Positions 33,824 through 45,151 of a stretch of DNA of 64,000 nt are shown piece after piece. The stretch is from the NCBI RefSeq assembly GCF_002119765.1, contig NZ_CP021112.1, positions 310,001 to 374,000 on the forward strand. The letters are read 5' to 3'. Below the pieces are notes generated by a model. It was not told the DNA's origin, did no database searches, and saw nothing but the letters and a program-made list of their open reading frames with translations. The position numbers and the translations under genes are program-made. Each line of letters starts with the position of its first letter. Position 1 is the stretch's first letter. The DNA is from Pseudorhodoplanes sinuspersici. GTDB lineage: Bacteria > Pseudomonadota > Alphaproteobacteria > Rhizobiales > Xanthobacteraceae.

Positions 33824-34729
33824 ATGACGTCCAGTCCAGAGAGCCGCGACGAAACCAGCCTCGCCCGCATTGTCACCGACAAGGCCACCGCCAGCCGCAT
33901 CGCCGACCTACTGGGCGAGACGCTTGATCCTGAGCTTTGCGCTGTCTCGATCTTCGAGACTCCGGATGGCTGGGCCACCGAAGCGATTTTCCATGATGAT
34001 GAGACCCGGGAACTGATCGCCGATATCGTCGCACGTGAACTCGGCCCGGCTGCGCAAGGCCAGATCGAAATCACGACCATTGAAAAGCGCGACTGGGTCG
34101 CCGCCAGCCTCGAGGGTCTCGTTCCGGTGCACGCCGGCCGCTTTGTCATCCATGGTGCACATGATCGCGCTCGCGTGCGGCTGAACCAGATCGGCATCGA
34201 GATCGAAGCCGCGCTGGCTTTCGGGACCGGCCATCACGGCACGACGCGGGGCTGCCTGCTGGCTTTCGACGCGATCCGCAAACGCGCGCGGAACGCGCAT
34301 GCCTGGCGCATTCTCGATATCGGTACCGGCACCGGCGTGCTGGCCATTGCCGCGGCGCGCGCCCTCACCATTCCAGTGCTAGCAAGCGATATCGATCCGA
34401 TGGCGGTTGCCGTGGCGCGCGAAAATGCACGGCTCAATCACGTGCCGTCGCTGGTCAGCGTGTTCACCGCCGCCGGCGCGCATGCGCATCGTTTTCGCTT
34501 GGGTTGCCGCTACGATTTGATCTTTGCAAATATTCTGGAAGCACCGCTGCGGCGCATGTCGGCGACGCTGTCGAACCTCGTGGCGCCCGGTGGATTTTTG
34601 ATCCTCTCCGGCCTTTTGCCCGCGCACGCTGTCGGCGTGATCGCGGCGTATCGCCGGCAGGGGCTGGTGCTGGAATCGCGGCTGACGCTCGACGGCTGGG
34701 TGACGCTGACGATGCGCCGCGGTGGATGA
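33824..34729 (+). CDS. prmA: ribosomal protein L11 methyltransferase
   Basis: A 301-residue SAM-dependent methyltransferase that trimethylates ribosomal protein L11. The N-terminal recognition domain is followed by IEIEAALAFGTGHHGTTRGC near residue 125, motif I ILDIGTGTGVLAIAAARAL near residue 165, ASDIDPMAVAVARENARLN, and the LIFANILEAPLRRMS catalytic segment (usual NxL) near residue 230. Start 33824 (MTSSPESRDETS) is chosen over the frame start 33602. A strong terminator follows 1 base after the stop. Confidence 0.95.
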   Translation: MTSSPESRDETSLARIVTDKATASRIADLLGETLDPELCAVSIFETPDGWATEAIFHDDETRELIADIVARELGPAAQGQIEITTIEKRDWVAASLEGLVPVHAGRFVIHGAHDRARVRLNQIGIEIEAALAFGTGHHGTTRGCLLAFDAIRKRARNAHAWRILDIGTGTGVLAIAAARALTIPVLASDIDPMAVAVARENARLNHVPSLVSVFTAAGAHAHRFRLGCRYDLIFANILEAPLRRMSATLSNLVAPGGFLILSGLLPAHAVGVIAAYRRQGLVLESRLTLDGWVTLTMRRGG

Positions 34730-34730
34730 C

Positions 34731-34760
34731 AAAACGCCCCGGATGGCCGGGGCGTTTTTT
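34731..34760. terminator. bidirectional rho-independent terminator
   Basis: ACGCCCCGG at 34734-34742 pairs with CCGGGGCGT at 34747-34755 around an ATGG loop, with AAAA before and TTTTTT after. It closes prmA on the plus strand and the small gene at 34782-35000 on the minus strand. Confidence 0.93.
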
Positions 34761-34781
34761 GAACTCGAAGCCTTTGACCAA

Positions 34782-35000
34782 TCAACGGGCGAAAGGAAGG
34801 TCCTTTTCGCTGCGAGCCAGGCGATCGCCCGCATACTCGAATTGCGTCGGCAGCAGATGCTGATGCATCGCGATCTCGCGTTCCGCCTGGCGCATGCGGC
34901 CGGCAACGAAAGCGGCCCAGGCGCGGGCGAACAGGCTCGTCTTCGGCGCGGCAGCGCTCGCCGGAAGGGTGGCGGTAGAACCGACGGTCATCGCAGTCAT
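34782..35000 (-). CDS. small conserved-type hypothetical protein
   Basis: A 72-residue protein with an Ala/Thr-rich N-terminus and an amphipathic helix FARAWAAFVAGRMRQAEREI followed by AMHQHLLPTQFEYAGDRLAR. The pattern resembles small DUF1127-like rhizobial proteins, though the Arg spacing differs. AAGGAG lies 8-13 bases before ATG 35000. It ends at the terminator shared with prmA. Function unknown. Confidence 0.65.
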   Translation of the reverse strand: MTAMTVGSTATLPASAAAPKTSLFARAWAAFVAGRMRQAEREIAMHQHLLPTQFEYAGDRLARSEKDLPFAR

Positions 35001-35308
35001 GGTGTCTCTCCTTGTTCAAATCCAATGGACACCCAGGGTCGTCCTCCAGACTTTCTGCAGTGCAACATAATGACGGCAAGCCCTTCGCACATGCGAAAAG
35101 AACGCATGGCTCGCCTCCGAAGACCGCATGAAATGCTTCATATTTTGGAAAGCAACGGCACTTCTACGAGCATGAACGGCATTGCCGCAGCGCAATATAC
35201 TGCAGCGCAAAATGCCGCGGCTCATGCAGTTCACGACATAATCTTTCGCGCCATGACTGGCAGGCGATCTGATAAGGCATGTGCATCAACGAGATAGAGC
35301 CCGCGACG
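35001..35308. other. divergent intergenic region
   Basis: About 310 bases between the small minus-strand gene and the aminopeptidase gene. It contains GCAGCGCAA three times within 35179-35212 (direct repeats near CCGCAGCGCAATATACTGC). No gene is supportable; both promoters must lie here. Confidence 0.45.
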
Positions 35309-37144
35309 ATGTTTTCAGCCAAATTCCAGACCTTCGATGATGTGGCGGACCCGGCCGCCGCTGCGCCGCGAATCGCCGCATTGCGGGCGAAATTGCGGCA
35401 AAACGGGCTCGACGGTTTCGTTCTTCCCCGCGCCGACCGGCACCAGAACGAATATGTGCCGGAGAGCGAGGAACGGCTGGCTTTCCTGACCGGCTTCACC
35501 GGCTCGGCTGGTTTTCTGATCGTGCTTCTCGACAAAGCGATCCTGTTCACCGACGGCCGTTACACGCTGCAGGCCCGCGAGCAGACCGATCCGGCGATCT
35601 TCTCAATCGTAAACATGGTCGAGACATCACCCGCGGCCTGGATCGAGCAGAACCTGCCAGCCGGCACCACGCTTGGCTATGACGCCTGGCTGCACACAGC
35701 CGAGGGTGCGGAGAAACTCTCCAAGGCCTGCGCCAAGGTCGGCGCGACGCTGGTGCCGGTGAAGAACAATCCAGTCGACGACATCTGGAAAGGTCGCCCT
35801 GCGCCGCCGCTCGGCGCCGTCGTGCTGCATGATCTGCGTCATACCGGCGCCGCCACCAAGGACAAGCTGCAGAAGACTGTCGCCGAGATCGGCAAGCAGC
35901 GCGCCGATGCGCTGGTGATCACCGATCCGCACAATATCGCCTGGCTGTTCAATATTCGAGGCTCGGATGTCGCGCATACGCCGCTGCCGCTCTCCTTTGG
36001 CCTCGTGCCGAAAGACGGCCGTCCGTCGATCTATATCGACGGACGCAAACTCTCGAACGCGGTGCGCGACCAGCTCGAACAGACGGCCGATGTGCGTGAA
36101 CCGGACTCGCTGACCAGCGACATCGAAAAGCTCGGCAAGACTAACGCGACGATGCTGCTCGATCAGGCGACGGCAGCGGATGCGCTGGTGAAACAGGCCG
36201 AACAAGCTGGTGGCAAGATCGTTCGCGTTGCCGATCCCATCACCGCACTGAAAGCGGTGAAAAACGAAACGGAGATCGCCGGCGCCCACAACGCGCAAGC
36301 GCGTGACGGGGCGGCAATGGCGCGCTTCCTCGCCTGGTTTGATCGCGAAGCACCACGCGGCCAACTCACCGAGATCGCGGCGGTCGAAGCGCTGGAAACA
36401 TTTCGCCGCGAGAGTGGCGCACTGAAAGACGTGTCGTTCCCGAGCATATCCGGCGCGGGGCCGAACGGCGCCATCGTGCATTATCGCGTCACCCGCAAGA
36501 CCAATCGCCCGATCAAGCCCGGCGAATTATTCCTGATCGATTCCGGCGGCCAATACGACGATGGCACCACCGACATCACCCGTACCATTGCCGTCGGTAC
36601 ACCGACTGAGGAAATGCGCACGCGTTTCACGCAGGTGCTGAAAGGTCACATCGCCGTGGCGCGCGCGATATTTCCCGACGGCACCAGCGGTGCCCAACTC
36701 GATACGCTGGCGCGGCAATATCTCTGGCAGGCGGGCGTCGATTTCGAACATGGCACCGGCCACGGCGTCGGCAGCTATCTATCGGTGCATGAAGGCCCGG
36801 CGCGGATTTCCAAGCTTGGAACCGTGCCGCTGAAGCGTGGCATGATCCTGTCCAACGAGCCTGGCTATTACAAGGCCGACGGCTTCGGCATCCGGATCGA
36901 AAATCTCATTCTCGTCGTTGCGGCGCCGGTCATCGCGGGTGCCGAAAAGCCGATGAACGCATTCGAGACGATCACACTGGCGCCGATCGACCGCAGCCTC
37001 ATCGATGTCAGGCTCATGACAGCCGAGGAGATCGCCTGGCTCGATAGCTACCATGCGCGGGTTGCAGAGACGATTGCGCCTCTGGTTGATAAGGATACGC
37101 AGGCTTGGCTGAAGGCCGTGACCCGGCCGCTGGGCGACAACTGA
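35309..37144 (+). CDS. M24 family metallopeptidase (Xaa-Pro aminopeptidase P type)
   Basis: A 611-residue three-domain aminopeptidase P. Two creatinase-like N-domains (VLPRADRHQNEYVPESEERL near residue 41) precede the pita-bread domain. Metal ligands are visible in FLIDSGGQYDDGTTDITRTI (two Asp), EHGTGHGVGSYLSVHE (His) and SNEPGYYKADGFGIRIENLI (two Glu). It removes N-terminal residues before proline in the cytoplasm. ATG 35309 (MFSAKFQTFDDVADP) is the likely start; the frame begins at GTG 35279. An MFS gene follows closely. Confidence 0.95.
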   Translation: MFSAKFQTFDDVADPAAAAPRIAALRAKLRQNGLDGFVLPRADRHQNEYVPESEERLAFLTGFTGSAGFLIVLLDKAILFTDGRYTLQAREQTDPAIFSIVNMVETSPAAWIEQNLPAGTTLGYDAWLHTAEGAEKLSKACAKVGATLVPVKNNPVDDIWKGRPAPPLGAVVLHDLRHTGAATKDKLQKTVAEIGKQRADALVITDPHNIAWLFNIRGSDVAHTPLPLSFGLVPKDGRPSIYIDGRKLSNAVRDQLEQTADVREPDSLTSDIEKLGKTNATMLLDQATAADALVKQAEQAGGKIVRVADPITALKAVKNETEIAGAHNAQARDGAAMARFLAWFDREAPRGQLTEIAAVEALETFRRESGALKDVSFPSISGAGPNGAIVHYRVTRKTNRPIKPGELFLIDSGGQYDDGTTDITRTIAVGTPTEEMRTRFTQVLKGHIAVARAIFPDGTSGAQLDTLARQYLWQAGVDFEHGTGHGVGSYLSVHEGPARISKLGTVPLKRGMILSNEPGYYKADGFGIRIENLILVVAAPVIAGAEKPMNAFETITLAPIDRSLIDVRLMTAEEIAWLDSYHARVAETIAPLVDKDTQAWLKAVTRPLGDN

Positions 37145-37158
37145 CCGAGTTTCCTTTC

Positions 37159-38409
37159 GTGGATGCATCGACACCAAAAGCCGCAGCAGAGGCGGCCGAC
37201 CCGGCTTCGCGTCCGGCGCCGATCGGACTGATCGTGCTGTTGATGATCATGAGCGCGATCGGCCCGGTCTCGCTTAACATCCTGACGCCGGTGACGCCGA
37301 GCCTTGCCGATATCTTTGGAACGCGGGTCGAAACAGTTCAGTTGACGCTGTCGCTTTATCTCGTAGGACTGGCGATCTCGCAATTGCTGCTGGGACCGCT
37401 GTCCGACCGCTTTGGCCGCAAGCCGGTACTATTGCTTGGCCTGTTCATTACCACCGTAGCCAGCATTGCCGCGGTTTTCTCGACCTCCATTCAGATGCTG
37501 ATCGTGTTTCGCATTCTGCAGGCGTTAGGAGCCTCATCCGGTCTTGTGATCGGTCGTGCGATCATCCGCGATCTCTATGCGCGCGAACGCGCCGCCTCGA
37601 TGATCGGACTTGTCACGACGGCGATGGTCGTTGCACCAATGGTGGCACCACTGATTGGCGGCCTGCTCGATAAGGCGCTGGGCAAACATTATGGCTGGCA
37701 AGGCACGTTCGTGCTGGTTGGAGCGTTCGCTGGCGTCGTGATGGTCTGGGTGATAGCCGGTTTGAAAGAAACCCGGCCCGACCACATCACCGGCGGCGGG
37801 CTTCGCTTCATCGGGCGGGAGAGTCGCGAACTGTTCGCGAATCGCCGTTTCCTCGGCTATGTGCTGGTCTGTGCCATCGGCACGGCGACTTTCTTTGCGT
37901 TTCTTGGCGGCGGCCCGCATGTCGTCGTCAGCATCATGGAGCGCTCTGCGTTTGAGTATGGCCTATGGTTCATGCTCACGGCTGGCGGCTTCATGCTCGG
38001 CAATTTCGTGACGGCGCGGAATTCGCAACGTTACGGCATCGATCGGATGATCCATTTCGGTTTGCTCAGCATGCTCGTCGGAGCCGTGCTGATGATGGCG
38101 ACAGTCGCGCTCTGGCCGTATGACGGGCCGTGGACCATCTTCCTGCCGCAGATATTGATCTCGTTTGGCAACGGCGTGTTTCTGCCAAACTGCGTCGCCG
38201 GAGCCGTCAGTGTGCGTCCTCAGGCCGCGGGCACGGCATCGGGCATCACTGGTTTCTCGCAGATGGCGGTGGGCGCTGTGGCCGCCCAAGGCATGAGTCA
38301 CCTGGTTGCCACCGCCGAGACGGCAATGCCGCTCTCGATCGTAACGCTGGCCCTGTCAGTGGTCTCGAGCGCGGCGTTCTACGTGTTTCTTACCAAGCGG
38401 GGAACGTAA
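37159..38409 (+). CDS. Bcr/CflA-type MFS multidrug efflux transporter
   Basis: A 416-residue, 12-helix inner-membrane transporter of the DHA1 drug:H+ antiporter group. The N-terminus is cytoplasmic, then IGLIVLLMIMSAIGPVSLNI. The family loop GLAISQLLLGPLSDRFGRKP near residue 75 is the A-motif. Motif C-like stretches and LGASSGLVIGRAIIRDLYAR are also typical of Bcr. GTG 37159 is the likely start; the frame reaches back to TTG 37105 within the aminopeptidase gene. The start is uncertain because no ribosome-binding site is clear. Substrates unknown. Confidence 0.9.
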   Translation: MDASTPKAAAEAADPASRPAPIGLIVLLMIMSAIGPVSLNILTPVTPSLADIFGTRVETVQLTLSLYLVGLAISQLLLGPLSDRFGRKPVLLLGLFITTVASIAAVFSTSIQMLIVFRILQALGASSGLVIGRAIIRDLYARERAASMIGLVTTAMVVAPMVAPLIGGLLDKALGKHYGWQGTFVLVGAFAGVVMVWVIAGLKETRPDHITGGGLRFIGRESRELFANRRFLGYVLVCAIGTATFFAFLGGGPHVVVSIMERSAFEYGLWFMLTAGGFMLGNFVTARNSQRYGIDRMIHFGLLSMLVGAVLMMATVALWPYDGPWTIFLPQILISFGNGVFLPNCVAGAVSVRPQAAGTASGITGFSQMAVGAVAAQGMSHLVATAETAMPLSIVTLALSVVSSAAFYVFLTKRGT

Positions 38410-38455
38410 TTACGCGGTCTGAAATTGAGCTCCAGCCCCCGTGAGGGAACAGCTC

Positions 38456-39352
38456 ATGTTTTCTGGCTTCGAGAGTACCGGGATAGAGACAGGCGAAGCT
38501 CGCATTTTCCTGCGCCGGGCAGGTGCTGGCACACCGCTGCTGTTGCTGCACGGATTTCCGCAAACGCATGCGATGTGGTCGAAGGTGGCATCACTCCTCG
38601 CGCCGCATTTCACTGTCATCTGTCCCGACCTGCGCGGCTATGGACAAAGCTCCTGCCCGGAATCCACGCCTGACCACGCTCCCTATTCGAAACGCGCCAT
38701 GGCGTCCGAGATTGTGGCCGTCATGGAGCAACTCGGATTCGCGCGATTTTGCGTCGCCGGTCATGATCGCGGCGGCCGCGTCGCCTATCGTCTGGCGCTC
38801 GATCATCCCGAACGTGTCAAACGTCTCGCCGTCCTTGACATCCTCCCGACGGCCGACGTCTGGAATCGGGCGGACGCGAAGTTCGCTCTTGGCTACTGGC
38901 CCTGGCTGTTGCTGGCGCAGCCCGAGCCTTTGCCTGAGCAACTGATTGCGGCTGCGCCTGCAGCCATTGTCGACACCGCGCTTGACGGCTGGGGCACGCC
39001 TGCCTCCGCGTTCGATCAGGAAACACGGAGCGCCTATATCGACGCTCTGCGCGACCCGGTGCATATCCACGCCATCTGCGAGGAATATCGCGCCGCAGCC
39101 ACCATAGACCGCGAACATGACATCTCGGACAGAACCAACGGCCGGCGCATTGCTTGCCCTGTCCTCGTGCTCTGGAGCGGACGCGGTCCTTTGAACACCT
39201 GGTACGAGGCCGCCGGCGGACCGCTCGGGATTTGGCAAGACTGGTGCAACGAACTAAGCGGTATGCCACTTGAAGCCGGACATTTCTTTCCGGAAGAGAA
39301 GCCGGACCAGACGGCACACGCATTGCTGGAATTCTTCAAACCGCATCGCTGA
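38456..39352 (+). CDS. alpha/beta hydrolase, haloacetate dehalogenase-like
   Basis: A 298-residue hydrolase. HGFPQTHAMWSKVA near residue 34 is the oxyanion part, PDLRGYGQSSCP follows, and the nucleophile elbow is VAGHDRGGRVAYRLALDHPE, with Asp in place of Ser. An Asp nucleophile in GHDRGGR with a late His (LEAGHFFPEEKP) is the pattern of fluoroacetate/haloacetate dehalogenases and epoxide hydrolases. Activity on halogenated acids is inferred. GAGGGAAC lies before ATG 38456; GTG 38441 is a longer alternative. Confidence 0.9.
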   Translation: MFSGFESTGIETGEARIFLRRAGAGTPLLLLHGFPQTHAMWSKVASLLAPHFTVICPDLRGYGQSSCPESTPDHAPYSKRAMASEIVAVMEQLGFARFCVAGHDRGGRVAYRLALDHPERVKRLAVLDILPTADVWNRADAKFALGYWPWLLLAQPEPLPEQLIAAAPAAIVDTALDGWGTPASAFDQETRSAYIDALRDPVHIHAICEEYRAAATIDREHDISDRTNGRRIACPVLVLWSGRGPLNTWYEAAGGPLGIWQDWCNELSGMPLEAGHFFPEEKPDQTAHALLEFFKPHR

Positions 39353-39411
39353 CGCGCCACACATCAATGGCTCCTCCGGGAGCGCATCAAGCATTTGGAT
39401 TCAATCGCCGC

Positions 39412-39651
39412 TCATTCCGGCTCACCATGCTCGGCCATGCAGGCACGATAGATGTAAAACTCAGTATTGCCATATTCCCATTCTGGATATTGCGCGGCCC
39501 GGGCGCTGCATTCATGGATCGCTGCGGCGCGCGCCGCAGTGACGATGAAATGGCCCTGCGCGTCGTAATGGCCCTGGGCTTTCGGGAATATCAAACCAAA
39601 CGCGGCGTAAGCTGCAAAGGCGGCAGCCTTGTACGGATCTGAAATGTCCAC
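39412..39651 (-). CDS. small hypothetical protein
   Basis: A 79-residue protein with probable GTG start, MDISDPYKAAAFAAYAAFGL then IFPKAQGHYDAQGHFIVTAA and a C-terminal EWEYGNTEFYIYRACMAEHG. Two Cys are present. On the minus strand AAGGAGAA lies 7-14 bases before the start. It is the kind of small protein seen in Bradyrhizobium, with no known function. It lies between the hydrolase gene and ligA. Confidence 0.6.
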   Translation of the reverse strand: MDISDPYKAAAFAAYAAFGLIFPKAQGHYDAQGHFIVTAARAAAIHECSARAAQYPEWEYGNTEFYIYRACMAEHGEPE

Positions 39652-39761
39652 AACGTTTCTCCTTCCAAGTCACGCCCCGCTAGTGGGTACGTGGTGCCTG
39701 GGAGAAAACACGTTTGATCAATCTTGCCGCAAAAACACAGGCGACTGAAAACCCGCAGACA

Positions 39762-41912
<2,151 letters not shown>

Positions 41913-42012
41913 TTACTTCGTCGTTCCGGGGCCGGACCTTGTCTTATTTGTCATTGCCCGCGCAAGCCAGCAATCTGCTACCCACGAGCATGTGAGACAG
42001 CAAAGACCTGCG

Positions 42013-42168
42013 ATGAAACCCTGGAAACTCGTTGTCGCCGCCGGCGCGATCACGCTGGTCTTCATCCTGTTCGTGGGGATCGAACGCCAGCGCAATTGCC
42101 GCTATGCGGACGGCACGCATTGCGGACTGTTCGGGACCGCCCCCGGCAAGTTCGGCGATCCGCGGTGA
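42013..42168 (+). CDS. small single-pass membrane protein
   Basis: A 51-residue frame, MKPWKLVVAAGAITLVFILF as one hydrophobic helix, then VGIERQRNCRYADGTHCGLF with two Cys, ending GKFGDPR. It lies on the plus strand between ligA and recN, which are both on the minus strand, and stops 9 bases before the recN stop. No strong ribosome-binding site is present. The helix, basic N-terminus and Cys pair suggest a real inner-membrane peptide with a periplasmic tail, but it is not recognised. Confidence 0.5.
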   Translation: MKPWKLVVAAGAITLVFILFVGIERQRNCRYADGTHCGLFGTAPGKFGDPR

Positions 42169-42177
42169 GGCCGCCGG

Positions 42178-43848
42178 CTACGCCGCCGCCTTGATCAGCC
42201 GTTCCGCCGCGGCACGGGCCTCATCGGTAATTTCGGCGCCCGCCAGCATACGGGCGATTTCCTCGCGGCGGCGCTCCGCAGCGACCTCATTCACACGCGT
42301 CGCCACACGCTTGCCCTTATCGAGTGCGTCCTTGGCGATGACGTAATGGCGGCTCGCGCGTGCGGCGACCTGCGGTGCATGGGTCACGGCGATGGCCTGC
42401 ACGCGTGACGCAAGCTTGGCGAGCCGCAGGCCGATCGCGTCGGCAACGGCGCCGCCGACCCCGGTATCGATTTCGTCGAAGATCAGTGTCGGCGCAGAGC
42501 CCTTGTCGGCGAGTACCACCTTCAATGCGAGCAGGAAGCGCGCGAGTTCGCCACCCGAAGCGACCTTCATCAGCGGGCCAGGCCGCGTGCCCGGATTGGT
42601 CTGCACCCAGAATTCGACGCGATCAAAGCCATGCGGCCCTGCCGCATCCTTGTCGCTCATGATCGATGTGGAAAACACCGCGCGCTCCAGCTTCAGCGGC
42701 TTGATCTCGACATTCACAGCCTTGTCGAGCTTCGCCGCCGCTTTCACCCGCGCCGATGACAAGGCTGCGGCCGCGTCGCGGAAACGCGCCTCTGTTTCGG
42801 CAGCGACCCTTTCCAGCACCGCCAGCTTTTCCGCGCCGGCATCGATCAGCGCCAGATCACTCGCATACTTCTCGGCCAGCAACGCAAGACGATCGACCGG
42901 CATGTTGTATTTGCGGCCGGCGGCTCGCAACGCGAACAACCGCTCCTCGATGCGTTCCAACTCCGCTGGATCGTAATCGGCCGCACGAAGCGCCGCTTCG
43001 AGATGGACACGGGCTTCTTCGATCGAATTCAGAGCCTGATCCAGCGCCTTGATGGCTGGATCGGTCAGCGCCGGCGCTTGCGCCGAGCGGCGCTCCAGCC
43101 GGCGAATGGCGGCAGAGAAGCCCGGAACCGGCGATGCATTGCCAGCGACAGACTCATAAGCATCCTGCAGATCGCCAGCGATCTTCTCGGCCTGCATCAT
43201 GGCGGTGCGGCGCTCGGCCAGCGCTGTCTCCTCACCTTCCTCGGGCGCAAGCTTGGTCAGTTCACCCACGGCATGCCGCAGATAATCGGCCTCGCGCTGC
43301 GCCCGCTCGACCTCGGCGCGGTGACTTTGCACCGCCTCCGCTGCAGTACGCCGCGCATCCCAGAACCGCGCCACCCTTTCGGCATCGTCATCGAGACCGG
43401 CATAGGCATCGAGCAGCCGGCGATGCGTCGCGGCATCGACCAGTGCGCGATCGTCGTGCTGGCCGTGAATTTCAACCAGCATGGCGCCGAGACTTTTTAA
43501 TACCTGCACCGACACTGGCTGGTCGTTGATAAACGCACGCGTTTTGCCGTCGGCGGTCTGGACGCGGCGGAGGATCAGTTCCTCGTCGGGATCGATACCC
43601 TGCTCTTTCAGCAGCGCGCGCGCGGGATGTTTGGGCGCGAGATCGAAAACAGCGGTCACCTGCCCCTGCTCCTGGCCCTGGCGCACCAGCATCGCATCAC
43701 CGCGGCCGCCGAGGGCCAGCGCAAAGGCGTCGAGCAGGATGGATTTGCCGGCACCGGTCTCGCCGGTCAGGACGACGAGCCCCTTGGTGAAATCGAGATC
43801 GAGCTTCTCGATCAGAACGATATCGCGGATGGACAGACGGACGAGCAT
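42178..43848 (-). CDS. recN: DNA repair protein RecN
   Basis: A 556-residue SMC-like ATPase used in double-strand-break repair. The Walker A motif GLVVLTGETGAGKSILLDAF is near residue 25, a coiled-coil middle (residues 160-370) follows, the signature motif is VASGGELARFLLALK, and Walker B is PTLIFDEIDTGVGGAVADAI. The C-terminal head continues with VQAIAVTHAPQVAARASRHY. It lies between bamD and ligA, as in many Rhizobiales. Confidence 0.98.
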   Translation of the reverse strand: MLVRLSIRDIVLIEKLDLDFTKGLVVLTGETGAGKSILLDAFALALGGRGDAMLVRQGQEQGQVTAVFDLAPKHPARALLKEQGIDPDEELILRRVQTADGKTRAFINDQPVSVQVLKSLGAMLVEIHGQHDDRALVDAATHRRLLDAYAGLDDDAERVARFWDARRTAAEAVQSHRAEVERAQREADYLRHAVGELTKLAPEEGEETALAERRTAMMQAEKIAGDLQDAYESVAGNASPVPGFSAAIRRLERRSAQAPALTDPAIKALDQALNSIEEARVHLEAALRAADYDPAELERIEERLFALRAAGRKYNMPVDRLALLAEKYASDLALIDAGAEKLAVLERVAAETEARFRDAAAALSSARVKAAAKLDKAVNVEIKPLKLERAVFSTSIMSDKDAAGPHGFDRVEFWVQTNPGTRPGPLMKVASGGELARFLLALKVVLADKGSAPTLIFDEIDTGVGGAVADAIGLRLAKLASRVQAIAVTHAPQVAARASRHYVIAKDALDKGKRVATRVNEVAAERRREEIARMLAGAEITDEARAAAERLIKAAA

Positions 43849-44004
43849 CTCATTTGCCTTCGCATTGCCCGGTACCCGATCAGATTCGCGGATGAGGAAT
43901 CCATTCGCCGGACATGCAGCTATGAAGACTCAACAAGATGAACATAACAAGAACAAAACGGCCGCGACAGCGGAAAATGATCGCGACTCGGGAAAATCCG
44001 GCTG

Positions 44005-44883
44005 TCAGCCGGTCTTCCGCCCCTGGAACAGCTTGCTGATCCAGGAGGCCTTGTTTTCGGACGGCTCGACACCGCCGGACTGAACCAGCTTGTAGGCGTC
44101 CTGATACCAGCGGCTGTCCGGGAAATTGTGGCCGAGCACAGCCGCCGCCGTCTGCGCTTCCTGCACGATGCCGAGCGCCATATAGGCCTCGGTCAATCGC
44201 ATCAGCGCCTCTTCGACATGCCGCGTGGTCTGATATTGCGTCACCACCATCTTGAAGCGATTGATGGCGCCGGTGAAATCCTTGCGGTTAAGGTAGAAAC
44301 GTCCGATCCCCATTTCCTTGCCGGCAAGCTGATCGCGCGCCACATCCAGCTTCTTCTTGGCGCTGACAGCATATTCGGAGGTCGGGTAACGGCGGATGAC
44401 CTGCTCCAGCTCCTGCATCGCTTTTTCGGTGCGCTGCTGGTCGCGCGTCACGTCCGGGATGTTTTCGTAATACGAAGAGCCGATCAGGAATTGTGCATAG
44501 GCCGCGTCCGGGCTGCCCGGATGCAGCGAGACATAGCGTTTCGCGGCAGTGATCGAGTCATCGTATTCTTTTGCTTCGTAATAGGAATAAGCCTGCATCA
44601 GCAGCGCCTTGCGCGCCCAGTCCGAATACGGATGCTGACGGTCCACTTCCTCGAATTTCTTGGCCGCAGCGGTGTAGTCGCTCTTCCGCTGCATCAGATA
44701 GAGGCCTTCGTTGTAGAGCTGATCCGCCGGATCATCGGGGATCATCACGTCCTTGTCGCCCGCGCAGGCGGCAAGACCACCGACAACCGCCACAAGCGCT
44801 GCAAGACGCACCAAACCGCGGCCGGTCGAGCCGACGGACGTTCTGAGCGCTGCAACAATCCCCGAACTCGCACTCATGCGCAC
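44005..44883 (-). CDS. bamD: outer membrane protein assembly factor BamD
   Basis: A 292-residue lipoprotein of the BAM complex. A lipobox LAAC (VVGGLAACAGDKD) near residue 40 marks the acylated Cys. Five TPR-like repeats follow, seen as ADQLYNEGLYLMQRKSDYTA, AAKKFEEVDRQHPYSDWARK, DSITAAKRYVSLHPGSPDAA and AMQELEQVIRRYPTSEYAVS. The C-terminus is SWISKLFQGRKTG. It helps insert outer-membrane beta-barrels. ATG 44883 or 44877 can be the start. It lies between lpxC and recN. Confidence 0.97.
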   Translation of the reverse strand: MRMSASSGIVAALRTSVGSTGRGLVRLAALVAVVGGLAACAGDKDVMIPDDPADQLYNEGLYLMQRKSDYTAAAKKFEEVDRQHPYSDWARKALLMQAYSYYEAKEYDDSITAAKRYVSLHPGSPDAAYAQFLIGSSYYENIPDVTRDQQRTEKAMQELEQVIRRYPTSEYAVSAKKKLDVARDQLAGKEMGIGRFYLNRKDFTGAINRFKMVVTQYQTTRHVEEALMRLTEAYMALGIVQEAQTAAAVLGHNFPDSRWYQDAYKLVQSGGVEPSENKASWISKLFQGRKTG

Positions 44884-45151
44884 GAAACGACCCTCAAACC
44901 GGGATGCTGATCCCGGAACAACCGGGCCATGTGTCGGCCCCCAAAAGCCACGTCCTCTTTAGCGAAAACGCGAAGCTTCCCCAAGCGTTAGCAAAGACCT
45001 TAGCCAAAGATTTCGTAAGCTTGGATTTCGTACGATATTGAGCCGGGATTAAGGCGAGGACTAATCCCGACCGCCAATAATCGTGTCCGGGAGGATAACA
45101 GCGTGCAAGCGCAACCGCGGCGCCACCCGATCCACCTCAACCCATAGGGCT

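Noticed and set aside
37105-37158. TTG start for the MFS gene overlapping the aminopeptidase
   Set aside because: No ribosome-binding site, and the extension is unlike MFS N-termini; GTG 37159 is more plausible, although not certain.
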